Source: an uncultured Tateyamaria sp. | Lineage (GTDB): Bacteria > Pseudomonadota > Alphaproteobacteria > Rhodobacterales > Rhodobacteraceae | DNA length: 64,000 nucleotides | Direction: 5' to 3' | Assembly: GCF_947496075.1 (NCBI RefSeq) | Contig: NZ_CANMBJ010000005.1 | Location: forward strand, 186,001 to 250,000 | Shown here: piece by piece, positions 44,921 to 54,036 of the stretch | Position numbering within the stretch: position 1 is the stretch's first letter | How the letters are laid out: every line of letters starts with the position of its first letter | The notes under the pieces: generated by a model | The model's database searches: none | What the model saw: the letters and a program-made list of their open reading frames with translations, nothing else | Told to the model about the DNA's origin: nothing | Program-made: the position numbers and the translations under genes

Positions 44921-45655
44921 TCACCCTTCGGGCTTTCTCCAAACTGAGATATGGCTTTCGCTTAGATGCGTGAAGGGCGTCTTATCCCAATCGGCCCACC
45001 GATGCTCCAGCTCCAAACCCGCCAATTGCGCCATAAGGTCCAACTCGGACGGCCAGACATAGCGAAACGGGATCGACAAATGTTGATGCTGATCGCCTTT
45101 CATCCAGACATGATTGGATGTGTAGCGCTGCGTGGCCAGATCGTAGTCATCCACACCGAAATGATCACTGTTGCAGGCAAAGGCCATCTTAGTCTCACCA
45201 AATGGAATACGCTGCAGGGGCGGCACGCGGGTTTCAATCAGGAACCGCCCGCCTTTGACCAAATGCCGTGCGGCGTTCTTGAAACACGCGATCTGCGCCT
45301 GTTGTGTGACAAGATTGTCGATCGTGTTGAACACGAGGAAGACAAGCGAGAAATGCCCGGGCACCTGGGCGGAGGTCATATCACCAATTACCACGTCCAT
45401 CGGCGGGCCGGTTTCTTTTTTGCGAAGCTCGGCCACCATGGCCTTCGACAGCTCGATGCCCTTCACGTCGTGGCCCGATGCCAGCAAGGGCAAAGCGATG
45501 CGCCCCGTTCCGACGGCGAATTCAAGCACGCTGCCCGACCCCGCCAGCCCCTTGAGGCACTCAACCGTCCGATCAATCAACGTTGGATCGTAACCGCCAT
45601 GATCACGGTCATAGCTTTCCGCTACGGTGTCACCAAAGTAGCCATCTTCGTCCAT
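44921..45655 (-). CDS. Class I SAM-dependent methyltransferase
   Basis: This 244-residue methyltransferase has motif I in VLEFAVGTGRIALPLLA, the acidic residue after it (GIELSKAMV), MDVVIGDMTS and LVFLVFNTIDNL. It fits the broad family of small-molecule methyltransferases; there is no substrate clue in the neighbours. It is transcribed alone, convergent with the pyrB operon. Confidence 0.85.
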   Translation of the reverse strand: MDEDGYFGDTVAESYDRDHGGYDPTLIDRTVECLKGLAGSGSVLEFAVGTGRIALPLLASGHDVKGIELSKAMVAELRKKETGPPMDVVIGDMTSAQVPGHFSLVFLVFNTIDNLVTQQAQIACFKNAARHLVKGGRFLIETRVPPLQRIPFGETKMAFACNSDHFGVDDYDLATQRYTSNHVWMKGDQHQHLSIPFRYVWPSELDLMAQLAGLELEHRWADWDKTPFTHLSESHISVWRKPEG

Positions 45656-45838
45656 CCTGATCCCTTACCCGACAATCGGCGCGCGCCGTCCCTGTTCGTT
45701 ACATGTTAGCAGGTCGATGCGCACAACGCAGGGCGTCTTGCATATCAATGCTTTGAGAGTGTCATCAAACATCCTGCCGCGCAGGATCGGGAAATATCCG
45801 TTCCCAAAACATCAGGTTCAACAGTCGTGCGACAGCCT

Positions 45839-46324
45839 TCAGTCTTTCTTTCGCGGTTTGCGAGGGCCCCCTTTTGCAACCACCTCCTCAACACGCTCGG
45901 CATAAGCGCGGCGTTCCTCGTCGGACATGGCAGCGACCCTGTCCAACCATTCATCCTGTGCAACACTCTGAACTTGTTCAACGCCACGCGCCTGCCGTTC
46001 AAGAATGGCTGTAACGGCCGCCCGGTCAAACGTGTCTGCCTTGAGCAAGGCCACCATCTCGCCATAGACTGCACGGCGTACGCCACGACCAGGCAGGTCC
46101 CGGTTGCCCCGTACAACACCGAACACAGCGCGCCGGTCTTCTTGTGGAAGTGCAAGTACATAAGGCATCGCATAGCCCATGCCCGGCCCTTTGCCGCCCA
46201 ACGGTCCCCCACTAAGGGCAATACCCCCGACAAGGCCCGCAATGCCCAGGTTGATTGCCAGGGACAGGCCCAGCAGGATCTTCACCCAGACCGGGCAGCG
46301 GCGCTCAATTTGTGTGTCTGCCAT
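45839..46324 (-). CDS. Periplasmic heavy-metal-sensor-like protein (Spy/CpxP type)
   Basis: This 161-residue protein has one N-terminal membrane segment (WVKILLGLSLAINLGIAGLV) and a helical periplasmic part rich in Arg and Glu with PQEDRRAVFGVVRG and DRVAAMSDEERRAYAERVEEVV. That is the pattern of heavy-metal sensor or Spy-like proteins in sigma-factor operons. I chose ATG 46324, three bases after the previous stop. It is the last gene of the EF-hand/sigma cluster. Confidence 0.75.
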   Translation of the reverse strand: MADTQIERRCPVWVKILLGLSLAINLGIAGLVGGIALSGGPLGGKGPGMGYAMPYVLALPQEDRRAVFGVVRGNRDLPGRGVRRAVYGEMVALLKADTFDRAAVTAILERQARGVEQVQSVAQDEWLDRVAAMSDEERRAYAERVEEVVAKGGPRKPRKKD

Positions 46325-46326
46325 GC

Positions 46327-46704
46327 TCAGCCCTCCTCCAATGCCCAACCAAAGGCATCAAGGCCCAGGTCGGTGTCGTAATAGGCATCATCATATCCAA
46401 GGGTCCAAAATGCATCGACACCCGTATCGCCAACCGCGCCAAGGCCAATGACAAAGCCGGTCGCGGTTGCAGCAACCAGCCCGCTTACAGCCCCCCACCC
46501 CCCGATGCCGCGCACAATCTGCTGCCACCAGGGGGTCACCGCCACGCGACCGCCGGGGGCTGGCAAATGCAACTCGGCGTCGGCCAGCACCCGGGCCACC
46601 AGATCGCCCGAGGGATCGGGCACCGGCAGTGCCGCAAGCTCGTCCAGCATCTGGTCGATCCCGTTGGGATCAGGCTTGTCTGGTGCCACTGTCATATCCA
46701 TCAT
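46327..46704 (-). CDS. Small membrane protein downstream of the sigma factor
   Basis: This 125-residue protein begins with an acidic region (PDPNGIDQMLDELAALPVPD), has a hydrophobic helix (GAVSGLVAATATGFVIGLGA, about 75-95) and an acidic tail (DDAYYDTDLGLDAFGWALEE). The ATG overlaps the sigma factor stop (ATGA). Position and single-helix shape suggest an anti-sigma-like partner, but there is no recognisable zinc or RseA motif. Confidence 0.6.
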   Translation of the reverse strand: MMDMTVAPDKPDPNGIDQMLDELAALPVPDPSGDLVARVLADAELHLPAPGGRVAVTPWWQQIVRGIGGWGAVSGLVAATATGFVIGLGAVGDTGVDAFWTLGYDDAYYDTDLGLDAFGWALEEG

Positions 46705-47288
46705 CCTTCATATCCAAGGGCGGCCACCCGCCCCTTCAAGGCCGTTGCAAGGGCGCGCTTTGCCCGTGCTGTCAGGCTTTCCACCGCCTCTACGCTGACA
46801 CCCAACTGCTCCGCAATCTCCGGGTTCGATACCCCTTCGAAATGGCGCAGTGTCAGGGCCAGACGCTGGCGTTCCGGTAAATCTGCAATCGCGACGCGCA
46901 GCGCGGTATGACGCGCATTGTCCTGCAACGTTGCCTCCACACCCGGTGCAGGATCTTCCGGCTCGGCCACATCATCCAGTGCAACACCGCCCCGGCGGCG
47001 TTTTCGCAACCGATCCGTGCACAGATTCGACACGACCCGGTACAACCAGGTCGACACCTGCGCCTCTCCGGTCCGCCACTCCGGCGCAATGCGCCACAAT
47101 CGCAACATGGCATCCTGGACCACATCCTCTGCCTCTGACCTGTCGCCTAGCATACGAAAGGCCTGCGCGTGCGCGCGCGGTGCCAGACGAACGGTCAAGG
47201 CGCGGGCCGCACCTGCATCTCCGCGCGCATAGCGGGCGAGCAAGGCGGCGTCATCCTCCTCCGGGCGTACGTCAAGCGGCATCGTCAT
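46701..47288 (-). CDS. ECF-type RNA polymerase sigma factor
   Basis: This 195-residue sigma-70-family protein has region 2 (AFRMLGDRSEAEDVVQDAMLRLWR, STWLYRVVSNLCTDRLRKRRR) and region 4 (LPERQRLALTLRHFEGVSNPEIAEQLGVSVEAVESLTARAKRAL), without region 1 or 3, as in ECF sigma factors. Its neighbours are an EF-hand protein, a membrane protein and a metal-sensor-like protein, so an envelope or metal stress regulon is likely. GGAG precedes the ATG; a second ATG two codons on is also possible. Confidence 0.9.
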   Translation of the reverse strand: MTMPLDVRPEEDDAALLARYARGDAGAARALTVRLAPRAHAQAFRMLGDRSEAEDVVQDAMLRLWRIAPEWRTGEAQVSTWLYRVVSNLCTDRLRKRRRGGVALDDVAEPEDPAPGVEATLQDNARHTALRVAIADLPERQRLALTLRHFEGVSNPEIAEQLGVSVEAVESLTARAKRALATALKGRVAALGYEG

Positions 47289-47344
47289 AACTCCGGCAAC
47301 CTGCCCGGCCCTGCCCCCATGAACAAGGGGCAGGGCCTGCGCCC

Positions 47345-47791
47345 TTAGTTATTGTCGCGCGGTTTGCGGCCACCCTTGCGCATCTCTGCACGGGCCTGTT
47401 CGAACTCTTCCTGCGAAATCCCGCCGCTGTTGTCGGCATCAAGACGTTCAAACATGCGGGCCGGATCGCGGCGGTTGTTCTGCATTTCTTCAGGCGACAG
47501 CTTGCCATCCTCGTTGGCGTCCATACGGGACAGGATGCGCTCCGCCCGGGGCTTTGCGCGCTCGCTGGCGCTTGCTTCCAGCTCGGACACCGAAAGGAAC
47601 CCATCGCCATCTGTGTCAGCCGCGGCAAAGCGTGCCTGGCCGATTGCCTGCATTTCCTGCAAGGTCACTTCGCCACTGCCATCCGCATCCAGAGCGGAAA
47701 AGTCAGGGCCACGATCGCGGGCCATGGCCGACAATGTGGTAAGCCCAACCGCCGCTGCGGCGATGGCTCCAATGAATGTGCTGCGTTGCAT
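47345..47791 (-). CDS. Exported EF-hand calcium-binding protein
   Basis: This 148-residue protein has a signal peptide (MQRSTFIGAIAAAAVGLTTL, cleavage near AMARD) and four EF-hand loops: DADGSGEVTLQE, DTDGDGFLSVSE, DANEDGKLSPEE and DADNSGGISQEE. Each has acidic residues at positions 1, 3 and 12. It would bind calcium in the periplasm or outside the cell. It precedes the sigma factor by 56 bases on the same strand. Confidence 0.88.
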   Translation of the reverse strand: MQRSTFIGAIAAAAVGLTTLSAMARDRGPDFSALDADGSGEVTLQEMQAIGQARFAAADTDGDGFLSVSELEASASERAKPRAERILSRMDANEDGKLSPEEMQNNRRDPARMFERLDADNSGGISQEEFEQARAEMRKGGRKPRDNN

Positions 47792-48008
47792 AAGGTATAC
47801 TCCGTTTTTTGCCTCAGGTCCGGCCGGTTGATCCCGCCGTCCTATGCAACCTCAAACGGCACGTTCCGCACATTCCGTCGAAAAAAAAAAACAACTGCCG
47901 AGTCGTACCTGATGTGAAACGCGACATCGGGACGCAAGGACAGATTGCGGCATTCCGTTTTGTGTGATGCGCCCCCATGTTCCGCAAGCTTCTAGAAAGG
48001 CAGATGCC

Positions 48009-48407
48009 ATGCAGACCGAGCAAGCAACGATTGCAAATGAAGTCCAGCGGCCCGTGCGGCCGGCGCTGATGCGTGGCTGGAAACGCAAATGCCCGCGCTG
48101 CGGCAACGGAAGGCTGTTGAAGGGTTACCTGAAACTCGCCGACGCCTGCCCGGTGTGCAAGCTTGACTACACCCATGCGCGGGCTGACGACGGGCCTGCG
48201 TACCTGACAATTCTGCTGGTCGGACACTTGATGGCGCCCCTCTTGCATATAGTGTTTGTCCATTGGCGACCCGAGCCGCTGGTGCTGTTCACGATTTTTG
48301 CAGTTGGCTGCGTGGGCTTGTCCCTCTACCTTTTGCCAAGGCTCAAGGGGGCCATCGTCGGGTTTCAGTGGGCACGGTCGATGGGCGGCTTCGGCCGCGC
48401 CGGGTAG
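48009..48407 (+). CDS. DUF983 family membrane protein
   Basis: This 132-residue protein has an N-terminal zinc-ribbon-like segment (KRKCPRCGNGRLLKGYLKLA, then ACPVCKLDY: two CxxC pairs) and two membrane helices (ILLVGHLMAPLLHIVFVHW and LFTIFAVGCVGLSLYLLP). It fits DUF983, of unknown function. The ATG at 48009 lies after AGAAAGG; an ATG at 47964 is upstream in frame. A NUDIX gene follows on the same strand after 39 bases. The gap 47792-48008 has an 11-base A run (about 47881) but no clear element. Confidence 0.85.
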   Translation: MQTEQATIANEVQRPVRPALMRGWKRKCPRCGNGRLLKGYLKLADACPVCKLDYTHARADDGPAYLTILLVGHLMAPLLHIVFVHWRPEPLVLFTIFAVGCVGLSLYLLPRLKGAIVGFQWARSMGGFGRAG

Positions 48408-48446
48408 CACCTGCACCCTGGCGCCGACATCGGCCAAAGGGGTGAC

Positions 48447-49142
48447 ATGACCACAATCGACAAGACCCAAATTCGGAATGCATCAACAGTCATCGTGCTG
48501 CGTGACAGGATGACAACGCCCCGTATCCTCATGGGACAGCGCGGCGCCAATGCAGCGTTCATGCCTAACAAATTCGTCTTTCCGGGCGGTGCGGTCGATG
48601 CAGGTGACCACTCCATACCGCTCGCGTCGACGCTCTTGTCGCCGAATGACACGCGTCTCGCAGAAGATGGTGAACCGCATCTCGCCCCGGCCCTCGCCGC
48701 AGCGGCGATACGCGAACTGTTCGAAGAAACCGGGCAGATCCTCGGACAACAGGGCAACTGGCCGGATGCGCCCCCTGATTGGGCACAGTTCGCATCCGCA
48801 GGCTACCGCCCGCACGCAGCCCCGCTGCAATTCGTCTTTCGCGCGCTGACCCCGCCAGGCCGCCCGCGCCGCTTTGACGCTCGGTTTTTTCTGATCGACG
48901 CACAGGACATTGCTTCGGACCTCGACGACTTCAGCTCCGCCTCCGATGAACTTTCACATCTGCAATGGATCGCCCTGGACGATGTCCGTGGTTTTGACAT
49001 GCCGTTCATCACCGAAGTGGTTTTGGCCGAAATCGCGGCTCGCGTGACGGACCCCACTCCACCGGCAAGTGTGCCATACTTCAAGAACAATGATGAAGAG
49101 AGCCTGTTCCTTCGCCTGCGCGGCCATCCCACGGCGGACTAG
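48447..49142 (+). CDS. NUDIX hydrolase (NUDT19-like split box)
   Basis: This 231-residue NUDIX protein has the start of the box at NKFVFPGGAVDAGD (about 42-54) and its helix at AAIRELFEETGQIL (about 86-99). An insertion of about 30 residues separates them, as in NUDT7/NUDT19-type enzymes that cleave CoA derivatives. The catalytic Arg-Glu and Glu-Glu are present. It converges with the EamA gene with a 4-base stop overlap. The substrate is not certain. Confidence 0.85.
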   Translation: MTTIDKTQIRNASTVIVLRDRMTTPRILMGQRGANAAFMPNKFVFPGGAVDAGDHSIPLASTLLSPNDTRLAEDGEPHLAPALAAAAIRELFEETGQILGQQGNWPDAPPDWAQFASAGYRPHAAPLQFVFRALTPPGRPRRFDARFFLIDAQDIASDLDDFSSASDELSHLQWIALDDVRGFDMPFITEVVLAEIAARVTDPTPPASVPYFKNNDEESLFLRLRGHPTAD

Positions 49143-50041
49143 ATCGCGAGTACCAGCAACAGGATGGAGCTGAGTAGAACGGCCATGCCAATCCACTCCC
49201 GAGACGTAATCGCCTCTCGGAACAGCAGCACACTGACCAGCGCACTCATCACCAGTTCGATCTGCCCGACCGCCTTGACGTAAGCCGCGCTTTGCAGCGT
49301 GAAGGCAAAGAACCAGCAAAACGATCCGGCCATCGACATCAGGCCGACCCAGACCGCAACCTTGCGCGCGTTCCAAACTGCCCTGACCTGACCCGGATCA
49401 CGCCACCGCAACCAAAGAACCATGGCAACCGTTTGCATCGCGGTCACGGCGGCCAGCGTCAAACCTGCACGCGCAATCGGGTCATCCAGCCCGAGGCTGA
49501 GCGACGCCCCCCGGTAGCTGACCCCGGACACGGCAAACAGCAGACCTGCCGCCAGTCCCAGCCCGGTCGCCCGGTTTGCCATGTCCCGCCAATCCCAACG
49601 CACGGGCTCAGGTGGGGCGGACAGCAACAGCACCCCGACAAGGCCCAGTCCTATGGCTGCAAAACCAAGCCAGCTGACCGCGTCCCCCAACACGATCCAG
49701 CCCACCAGGACGGCTTGGATAACCTCTGTTTTCTTGAAGGTGATGCCGACCGCGAAGTTGCGTGCCTTGAACAGGCTGACCGTGGCCACCGTCGCAAGGA
49801 TTTGCGCCAGCCCCCCAACGGCTGCGAACATCCAGAACTGCGGTCCAAACGTTGGCCACACCCCGTCCGTGCTGCGCATGTACAGCATGATCAGAACGGC
49901 AATGAGCGGAGCGGAATAAAGAAACCGGGCCAGCGTCGCGCCCGACGCGCTCAGGGTGCCAAGGGACAGTTGCCGCTGCAACATGAACCGCAGTGTCTGA
50001 AACATCGCCGCGGCGACAGAAATGGGGATCCAAAGGGCCAT
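49139..50041 (-). CDS. EamA/DMT-family transporter
   Basis: This 300-residue inner membrane protein has about ten helices in two EamA repeats (e.g. FLYSAPLIAVLIMLYM, FWMFAAVGGLAQILATVATV, GLAAGLLFAVSGVSYRGASL and VLLFREAITSREWIGMAVLL). Substrate unknown. It lies 16 bases downstream of the fatty acid desaturase gene, so the two may share a transcript. Confidence 0.85.
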   Translation of the reverse strand: MALWIPISVAAAMFQTLRFMLQRQLSLGTLSASGATLARFLYSAPLIAVLIMLYMRSTDGVWPTFGPQFWMFAAVGGLAQILATVATVSLFKARNFAVGITFKKTEVIQAVLVGWIVLGDAVSWLGFAAIGLGLVGVLLLSAPPEPVRWDWRDMANRATGLGLAAGLLFAVSGVSYRGASLSLGLDDPIARAGLTLAAVTAMQTVAMVLWLRWRDPGQVRAVWNARKVAVWVGLMSMAGSFCWFFAFTLQSAAYVKAVGQIELVMSALVSVLLFREAITSREWIGMAVLLSSILLLVLAI

Positions 50042-50057
50042 GGCCCTCTATGGCGGC

Positions 50058-50984
50058 TCAGCGGTCCGAGGACCAGAGCGGATGCGGCACCGGATCTTTT
50101 GCACGCAGGAAGTGCCGGACAAACACGTCCCTGTACGAGGCATAGCGATACCCCTCGTTACAGGCCAAATACCGGTCGCGGTTGGCCCGGTAGAGCGCGG
50201 GCAACCGGTACCACGGCACGCGCGGGTGCATGTGGTGAACAACATGGAAGTTGTTGTTCAGGAACAAGAACGCGAGCAGGCCGCGATCTTCAACAATCAC
50301 CGTGCGGCCCCGTGCGCGCTCATGCGCCTGATGCTCAAGAAAGGTCCGGATTTTCAACACGGACACCGCGGCGTAGCAGGCCGTCAAATAGACCCAGATC
50401 GGCATGGTGCTCGCCCAAACGATGCACAGAACTGCGAAAACGCCCGGCAGATGCACCAACCACCCACGCAACACCTGCGCATCACCAGCCCGGATCGCCC
50501 GCCAGTCCTCTCGCATGAAACTGACCTGCGCCACGATTGGCCCCAGCAGCATACGCCCTGCAAGCGTGTTGTTCAGCGCAAGCAAACCCCGCAAGAGGCG
50601 TGGCATCCGCCTCCACATTGCCGGATCAACATAGTTCGTTTCGGGATCATCATACGGATCTGTCAGGTTCGCATCCTGATGGTGGGCCAGATGCGTGTCA
50701 CGAAAACGCAGGTACGGGATAAACAGCCCCGGATTGACGATCACAAGGGCCTCACTCGCCATCCGGGACGGAAACGGATGACCGTGCAGCACCTCATGGG
50801 TCAATGACGCATGCAGAACAAGGGCGAACACCAGCACGCCCCATGCCCACCCCACCGGCAACACCAGGAGGGCCAGACTCCACAGCGCAACACACACCAG
50901 CCACAGTCCCAAGGTGATCCACTCGACTTGCATCGGGCGATCAAAAGGCAAGCGTCGGGACGACCGGCGTGAGGGCATTGGCAA
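50058..50984 (-). CDS. Membrane fatty acid desaturase
   Basis: This 308-residue membrane protein has the three histidine clusters of the non-haem di-iron desaturase/hydroxylase family: HEVLHGH (about residue 63), HLAHH (in DTHLAHHQDAN) and HVVHHMH (in NNNFHVVHHMHPRVPWYRL). At least four hydrophobic segments are seen. It could desaturate acyl chains or modify another lipid; the family does not fix this. It is divergent from the XRE regulator, with an AT-rich stretch between them. Confidence 0.85.
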   Translation of the reverse strand: MPMPSRRSSRRLPFDRPMQVEWITLGLWLVCVALWSLALLVLPVGWAWGVLVFALVLHASLTHEVLHGHPFPSRMASEALVIVNPGLFIPYLRFRDTHLAHHQDANLTDPYDDPETNYVDPAMWRRMPRLLRGLLALNNTLAGRMLLGPIVAQVSFMREDWRAIRAGDAQVLRGWLVHLPGVFAVLCIVWASTMPIWVYLTACYAAVSVLKIRTFLEHQAHERARGRTVIVEDRGLLAFLFLNNNFHVVHHMHPRVPWYRLPALYRANRDRYLACNEGYRYASYRDVFVRHFLRAKDPVPHPLWSSDR

Positions 50985-51083
50985 AGGCTCCGGGAAGTGA
51001 TGCCGAACGCTATCGTGATCCCGTACCGCTGCGAATTCCGAATTGAGTTAACAATTTTGCCAATCGTTGATATTTATCACAAT

Positions 51084-51944
51084 ATGCCTGAAATTATCGA
51101 CAAACGCCTTCGAGCATCCCAATTCCGCACCCGCTTGGCCCGCGCCATGCAGGACCAGAACATGTCGCAAAGCGCGCTGGCCCGCCACATCGGCACCGAC
51201 CGATCCACCATCAGCCAGGCCCTCGGTGATGATGGCGCGCGGCTGCCCGGCGCCCAGGTGGTCGGCGCCTGCGCCCAGGCGCTTGGCGTATCCGCCGACT
51301 GGCTGCTTGGCCTCTCCGATCGCCCCGAAAGCGCAGCAGCGTTAACCGCGGCCGCGCTTACGTGGACTGAAGCCCCCCGCGCCCTGATCGACGAACGCAT
51401 CTTCTCATGGCACCAGGAAGCGGCAGGTTACAAGATCCGGCACGTCCCTGCGGGCCTGCCGGACATGCTCAAGACCCAAGAGATGTTAGAATGGGAATAC
51501 GGCCCCCACCTCGGGCGCACCACCACGCAAGCCATCAACGCCTCCCGTGATCGGCTGAACTGGATGCGCGCGGCACAATCAGACTACGAAATCGCGCTGC
51601 CTCTGTATGAACTGCACAGCTTCGCCGCAGGGACCGGCTACTACGCAGACCTGCCGACAGACACACGACACAGCCAGCTCGACCAGCTGCTCGACCTCAG
51701 CACCCAGCTCTACCCAAGGCTGCGCATCTACCTCTTTGACCAGCGCAAGCTCTACTCGGCACCGATCACCATCTTCGGCCCTCTGCTCGCAGTGATCTAC
51801 ACCGGCGGCCACTACATGGCCTTCCGCGACCGTGAGCGGATCGAAACATTGTCCCTGCACTTCGACACGCTGATCAGGCAAGCCGCCATGACGGCCCGCG
51901 CCCTGCCCGATCACCTAGAAAGCCTGCGCAGCCTGATCCGCTAG
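51084..51944 (+). CDS. XRE-family transcriptional regulator
   Basis: This 286-residue protein has an N-terminal helix-turn-helix (FRTRLARAMQDQNMSQSALARHIGTDRSTISQAL, about 13-46, with LGVSADWLLGLSDRP after it) and a long C-terminal ligand or oligomerisation domain with no motif I know. I use the ATG at 51084; the frame starting at 50997 adds 29 residues without ribosome site. It is divergent from the desaturase gene, which it may control. Confidence 0.85.
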   Translation: MPEIIDKRLRASQFRTRLARAMQDQNMSQSALARHIGTDRSTISQALGDDGARLPGAQVVGACAQALGVSADWLLGLSDRPESAAALTAAALTWTEAPRALIDERIFSWHQEAAGYKIRHVPAGLPDMLKTQEMLEWEYGPHLGRTTTQAINASRDRLNWMRAAQSDYEIALPLYELHSFAAGTGYYADLPTDTRHSQLDQLLDLSTQLYPRLRIYLFDQRKLYSAPITIFGPLLAVIYTGGHYMAFRDRERIETLSLHFDTLIRQAAMTARALPDHLESLRSLIR

Positions 51945-52015
51945 CGCGGCTCCCCCCGGGTCGGCGGGCGGGCGCCTTTGCCAAAGGCAAACAGAGCCGC
52001 CCGACGATCACCCTG

Positions 52016-53503
52016 TCAGGGCCGTTGGCCAACCGCGCGCCCCGCCCCCTCCGGCACAGGCAAATCCGCATGAGCCGCAGCCAGACGCTCCAGCGCCGCA
52101 ACAATCCCAACCGCAGGTTCGGATGGGCGGCGGGTCTCAAGGCTCACATGCAGCAGGAAATGTTCTCCCGTCGCCAAAAGCCGCTCGTCCTCATACATCT
52201 CATGGAACAGATGCAGCTTCTTGCCGGCGCCCGCCAGGATCTGTGTGCGCACCTCGATCACGGTTCCCGCATGCACTTCATCCAGATGGCGAATATGCGT
52301 CTCGGCAGTGAAGTAGCTGCCGCCTGTCGCAATGTACTCCGCATCACAGCCAATCATTTCCATGAAACGGTCCGTCGCATCGCCAAAAGCCTGCAGATAC
52401 CGCGCCTCGTTCATGTGACCGTTATAGTCGGTCCAATCCAACGGCACTGCCCTATGCACGGTCAGGATAGGTGCGGACACATCCTCCAGATCGTCGGCAT
52501 GCGCCGCCAGAACAGTGCCCTCGCGCAACTGCGCCTCGTGGGCGTTCATCACGGCACCCGCGCCCCAATCATTGGCCTTGAGCGCCCGCATCATACCCAC
52601 AAGGTTGTCGTCCCGCGCCTTCAACATCTCTGCAATCGTCATATGCCCCGATTGCGCATCTGATTGACCAGCAATCAGATCCACCAACTGATCGGTAAAC
52701 TCCGGCACATCCATCAACTTGGTCCAGGGCCATTGCAGGGCCGGTCCGAACTGCGCCATGAAATGGCGCATCCCAGCATCGCCGCCCGCAGTGCGATAGG
52801 TGTCGAACAGCCCCATCTGCGCCCAGCGAATGCCAAAGCCCATGCGGATCGCCTCATCGATCTCCTCGGTTGTGGCAACACCATCCTTGACCAGCCACAG
52901 CGCCTCGCGCCAGACAGCTTCAAGGAACCGGTCTGCGATATGGGCGTCGATCTCTTTGCGCACACGTAACGGGTAATGCCCAAGCGACCGCAAGATACCC
53001 TCGGCGTTTTCCACCAGCGTGGGGTCGGTTGCAGGTGAGGGCACCAACTCGATCAGCGGCATCAGGTAGACGGGATTGAACGGGTGACAGACCATAATCT
53101 GCTCAGGCCGCGCCGCCCCCTCCTGCAACTCGCTGGGTTTAAAACCACTGGTCGACGAGCCGATGATCGCATCCGCAGGGCACGCCGCTTGCAGATCCGC
53201 CAGCACCTTGTGCTTGATGTCCAACCGTTCCGGCACGCTTTCCTGTATCCACGTCACGTCAGCGACGGCCTCGGCCAGATCAGCGTGAAAGGTCAGCCGC
53301 CCCTCTGGGGGCAAGGTCACATCCGTGAGGCTCGGCAACGCCCGCCTTGCCTGCGTCAGCACCGGGGCCAGCTTCGCCTCGGCGTCCGGGTCTGGGTCAA
53401 ACACCCGCACATCCCACCCGTTCAGCAGAAACCGCGCGGCCCAGCCGCCACCAATCACACCGCCGCCGATGATCGCCGCTGTTCTTACTGCACCGTTGCC
53501 CAT
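52016..53503 (-). CDS. lcdH: Carnitine 3-dehydrogenase fused to a hot-dog thioesterase
   Basis: This 495-residue protein oxidises L-carnitine to 3-dehydrocarnitine with NAD. The N-terminal part has the Rossmann motif AIIGGGVIGGGWAARFLLNG, the 3-hydroxyacyl-CoA dehydrogenase-like core (SSTSGFKPSEL, CHPFNPVYLMPLIELV), and IADRFLEAVWREAL. From about residue 345 a thioesterase domain follows (VPLDWTDYNGHMNEARYLQAF). Such fusions hydrolyse betainyl-CoA to glycine betaine. The gene overlaps the lipoprotein upstream, which in turn touches the BKACE gene. Confidence 0.92.
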   Translation of the reverse strand: MGNGAVRTAAIIGGGVIGGGWAARFLLNGWDVRVFDPDPDAEAKLAPVLTQARRALPSLTDVTLPPEGRLTFHADLAEAVADVTWIQESVPERLDIKHKVLADLQAACPADAIIGSSTSGFKPSELQEGAARPEQIMVCHPFNPVYLMPLIELVPSPATDPTLVENAEGILRSLGHYPLRVRKEIDAHIADRFLEAVWREALWLVKDGVATTEEIDEAIRMGFGIRWAQMGLFDTYRTAGGDAGMRHFMAQFGPALQWPWTKLMDVPEFTDQLVDLIAGQSDAQSGHMTIAEMLKARDDNLVGMMRALKANDWGAGAVMNAHEAQLREGTVLAAHADDLEDVSAPILTVHRAVPLDWTDYNGHMNEARYLQAFGDATDRFMEMIGCDAEYIATGGSYFTAETHIRHLDEVHAGTVIEVRTQILAGAGKKLHLFHEMYEDERLLATGEHFLLHVSLETRRPSEPAVGIVAALERLAAAHADLPVPEGAGRAVGQRP

Positions 53504-54036
53504 GTTTCTGTCCGATATCCGTTGAAGTCCAAAACCTGTTCTGCCGCGCGGATCTGATCTGCCCGCCGCTTTCCAACGCGCGTCACAACAAAACCGAACC
53601 GGCCGTCGGGGTTTCCCAAGGCCGCCGTGTTGTGATCAGGGTCGATCCATACGACCCACAGATCGCGCGTGGTCGTGTCTTCGTAGGTGATTTCTAAAAT
53701 ACCGCGCCCAAGTGGCTTCACCCGTCCGTCGCGCGTTGCCCCCGTCGCGCTCAACTCCTGCCATCGACCGCCGGCAACTTCGAACCCTGCCAGCGCCCAC
53801 TCCCCAGCGCCCGCCCTTTCGACCTGCCACCGCCCGTCAAACCGCGCCTCTTCGAACCGGCTGATGGCGCCGATTGGCACGGTCGGATTGCGCAGCAATT
53901 GAGGATCATCTGAAGGCGCAGGCGCGCACGCAGCCAGCCAGCCTATTGCGCAAAGGTTAATGATCAGGAGCCAAAGCGTCCGATGGGGGTGCACAGGGGG
54001 TGCACGCCTGGTGCACGGGGGGTGACACCCTGTCAT
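53485..54036 (-). CDS. Lipocalin-like lipoprotein in the carnitine operon
   Basis: This 183-residue protein has a long basic N-terminus, a hydrophobic segment and a lipobox (IGWLAAC, Cys about residue 37), then a beta-rich domain with FDGRWQVERAGAGEWALAGF and ILEITYEDTTTRDLWVVWID that resembles lipocalin-type folds. Its start abuts the BKACE stop (TGATG; a GTG at 54039 is also possible), and its end overlaps lcdH by 19 bases, so it is a true member of the operon. A role in binding a substrate or protecting the envelope is a guess. Confidence 0.7.
   Translation of the reverse strand: MTGCHPPCTRRAPPVHPHRTLWLLIINLCAIGWLAACAPAPSDDPQLLRNPTVPIGAISRFEEARFDGRWQVERAGAGEWALAGFEVAGGRWQELSATGATRDGRVKPLGRGILEITYEDTTTRDLWVVWIDPDHNTAALGNPDGRFGFVVTRVGKRRADQIRAAEQVLDFNGYRTETWATVQ

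Noticed and set aside
49292-50518. A 408-codon open frame on the plus strand
   Set aside because: It runs antisense to the EamA transporter and the desaturase, and it is a low-complexity Arg/Pro/Gln-rich shadow.
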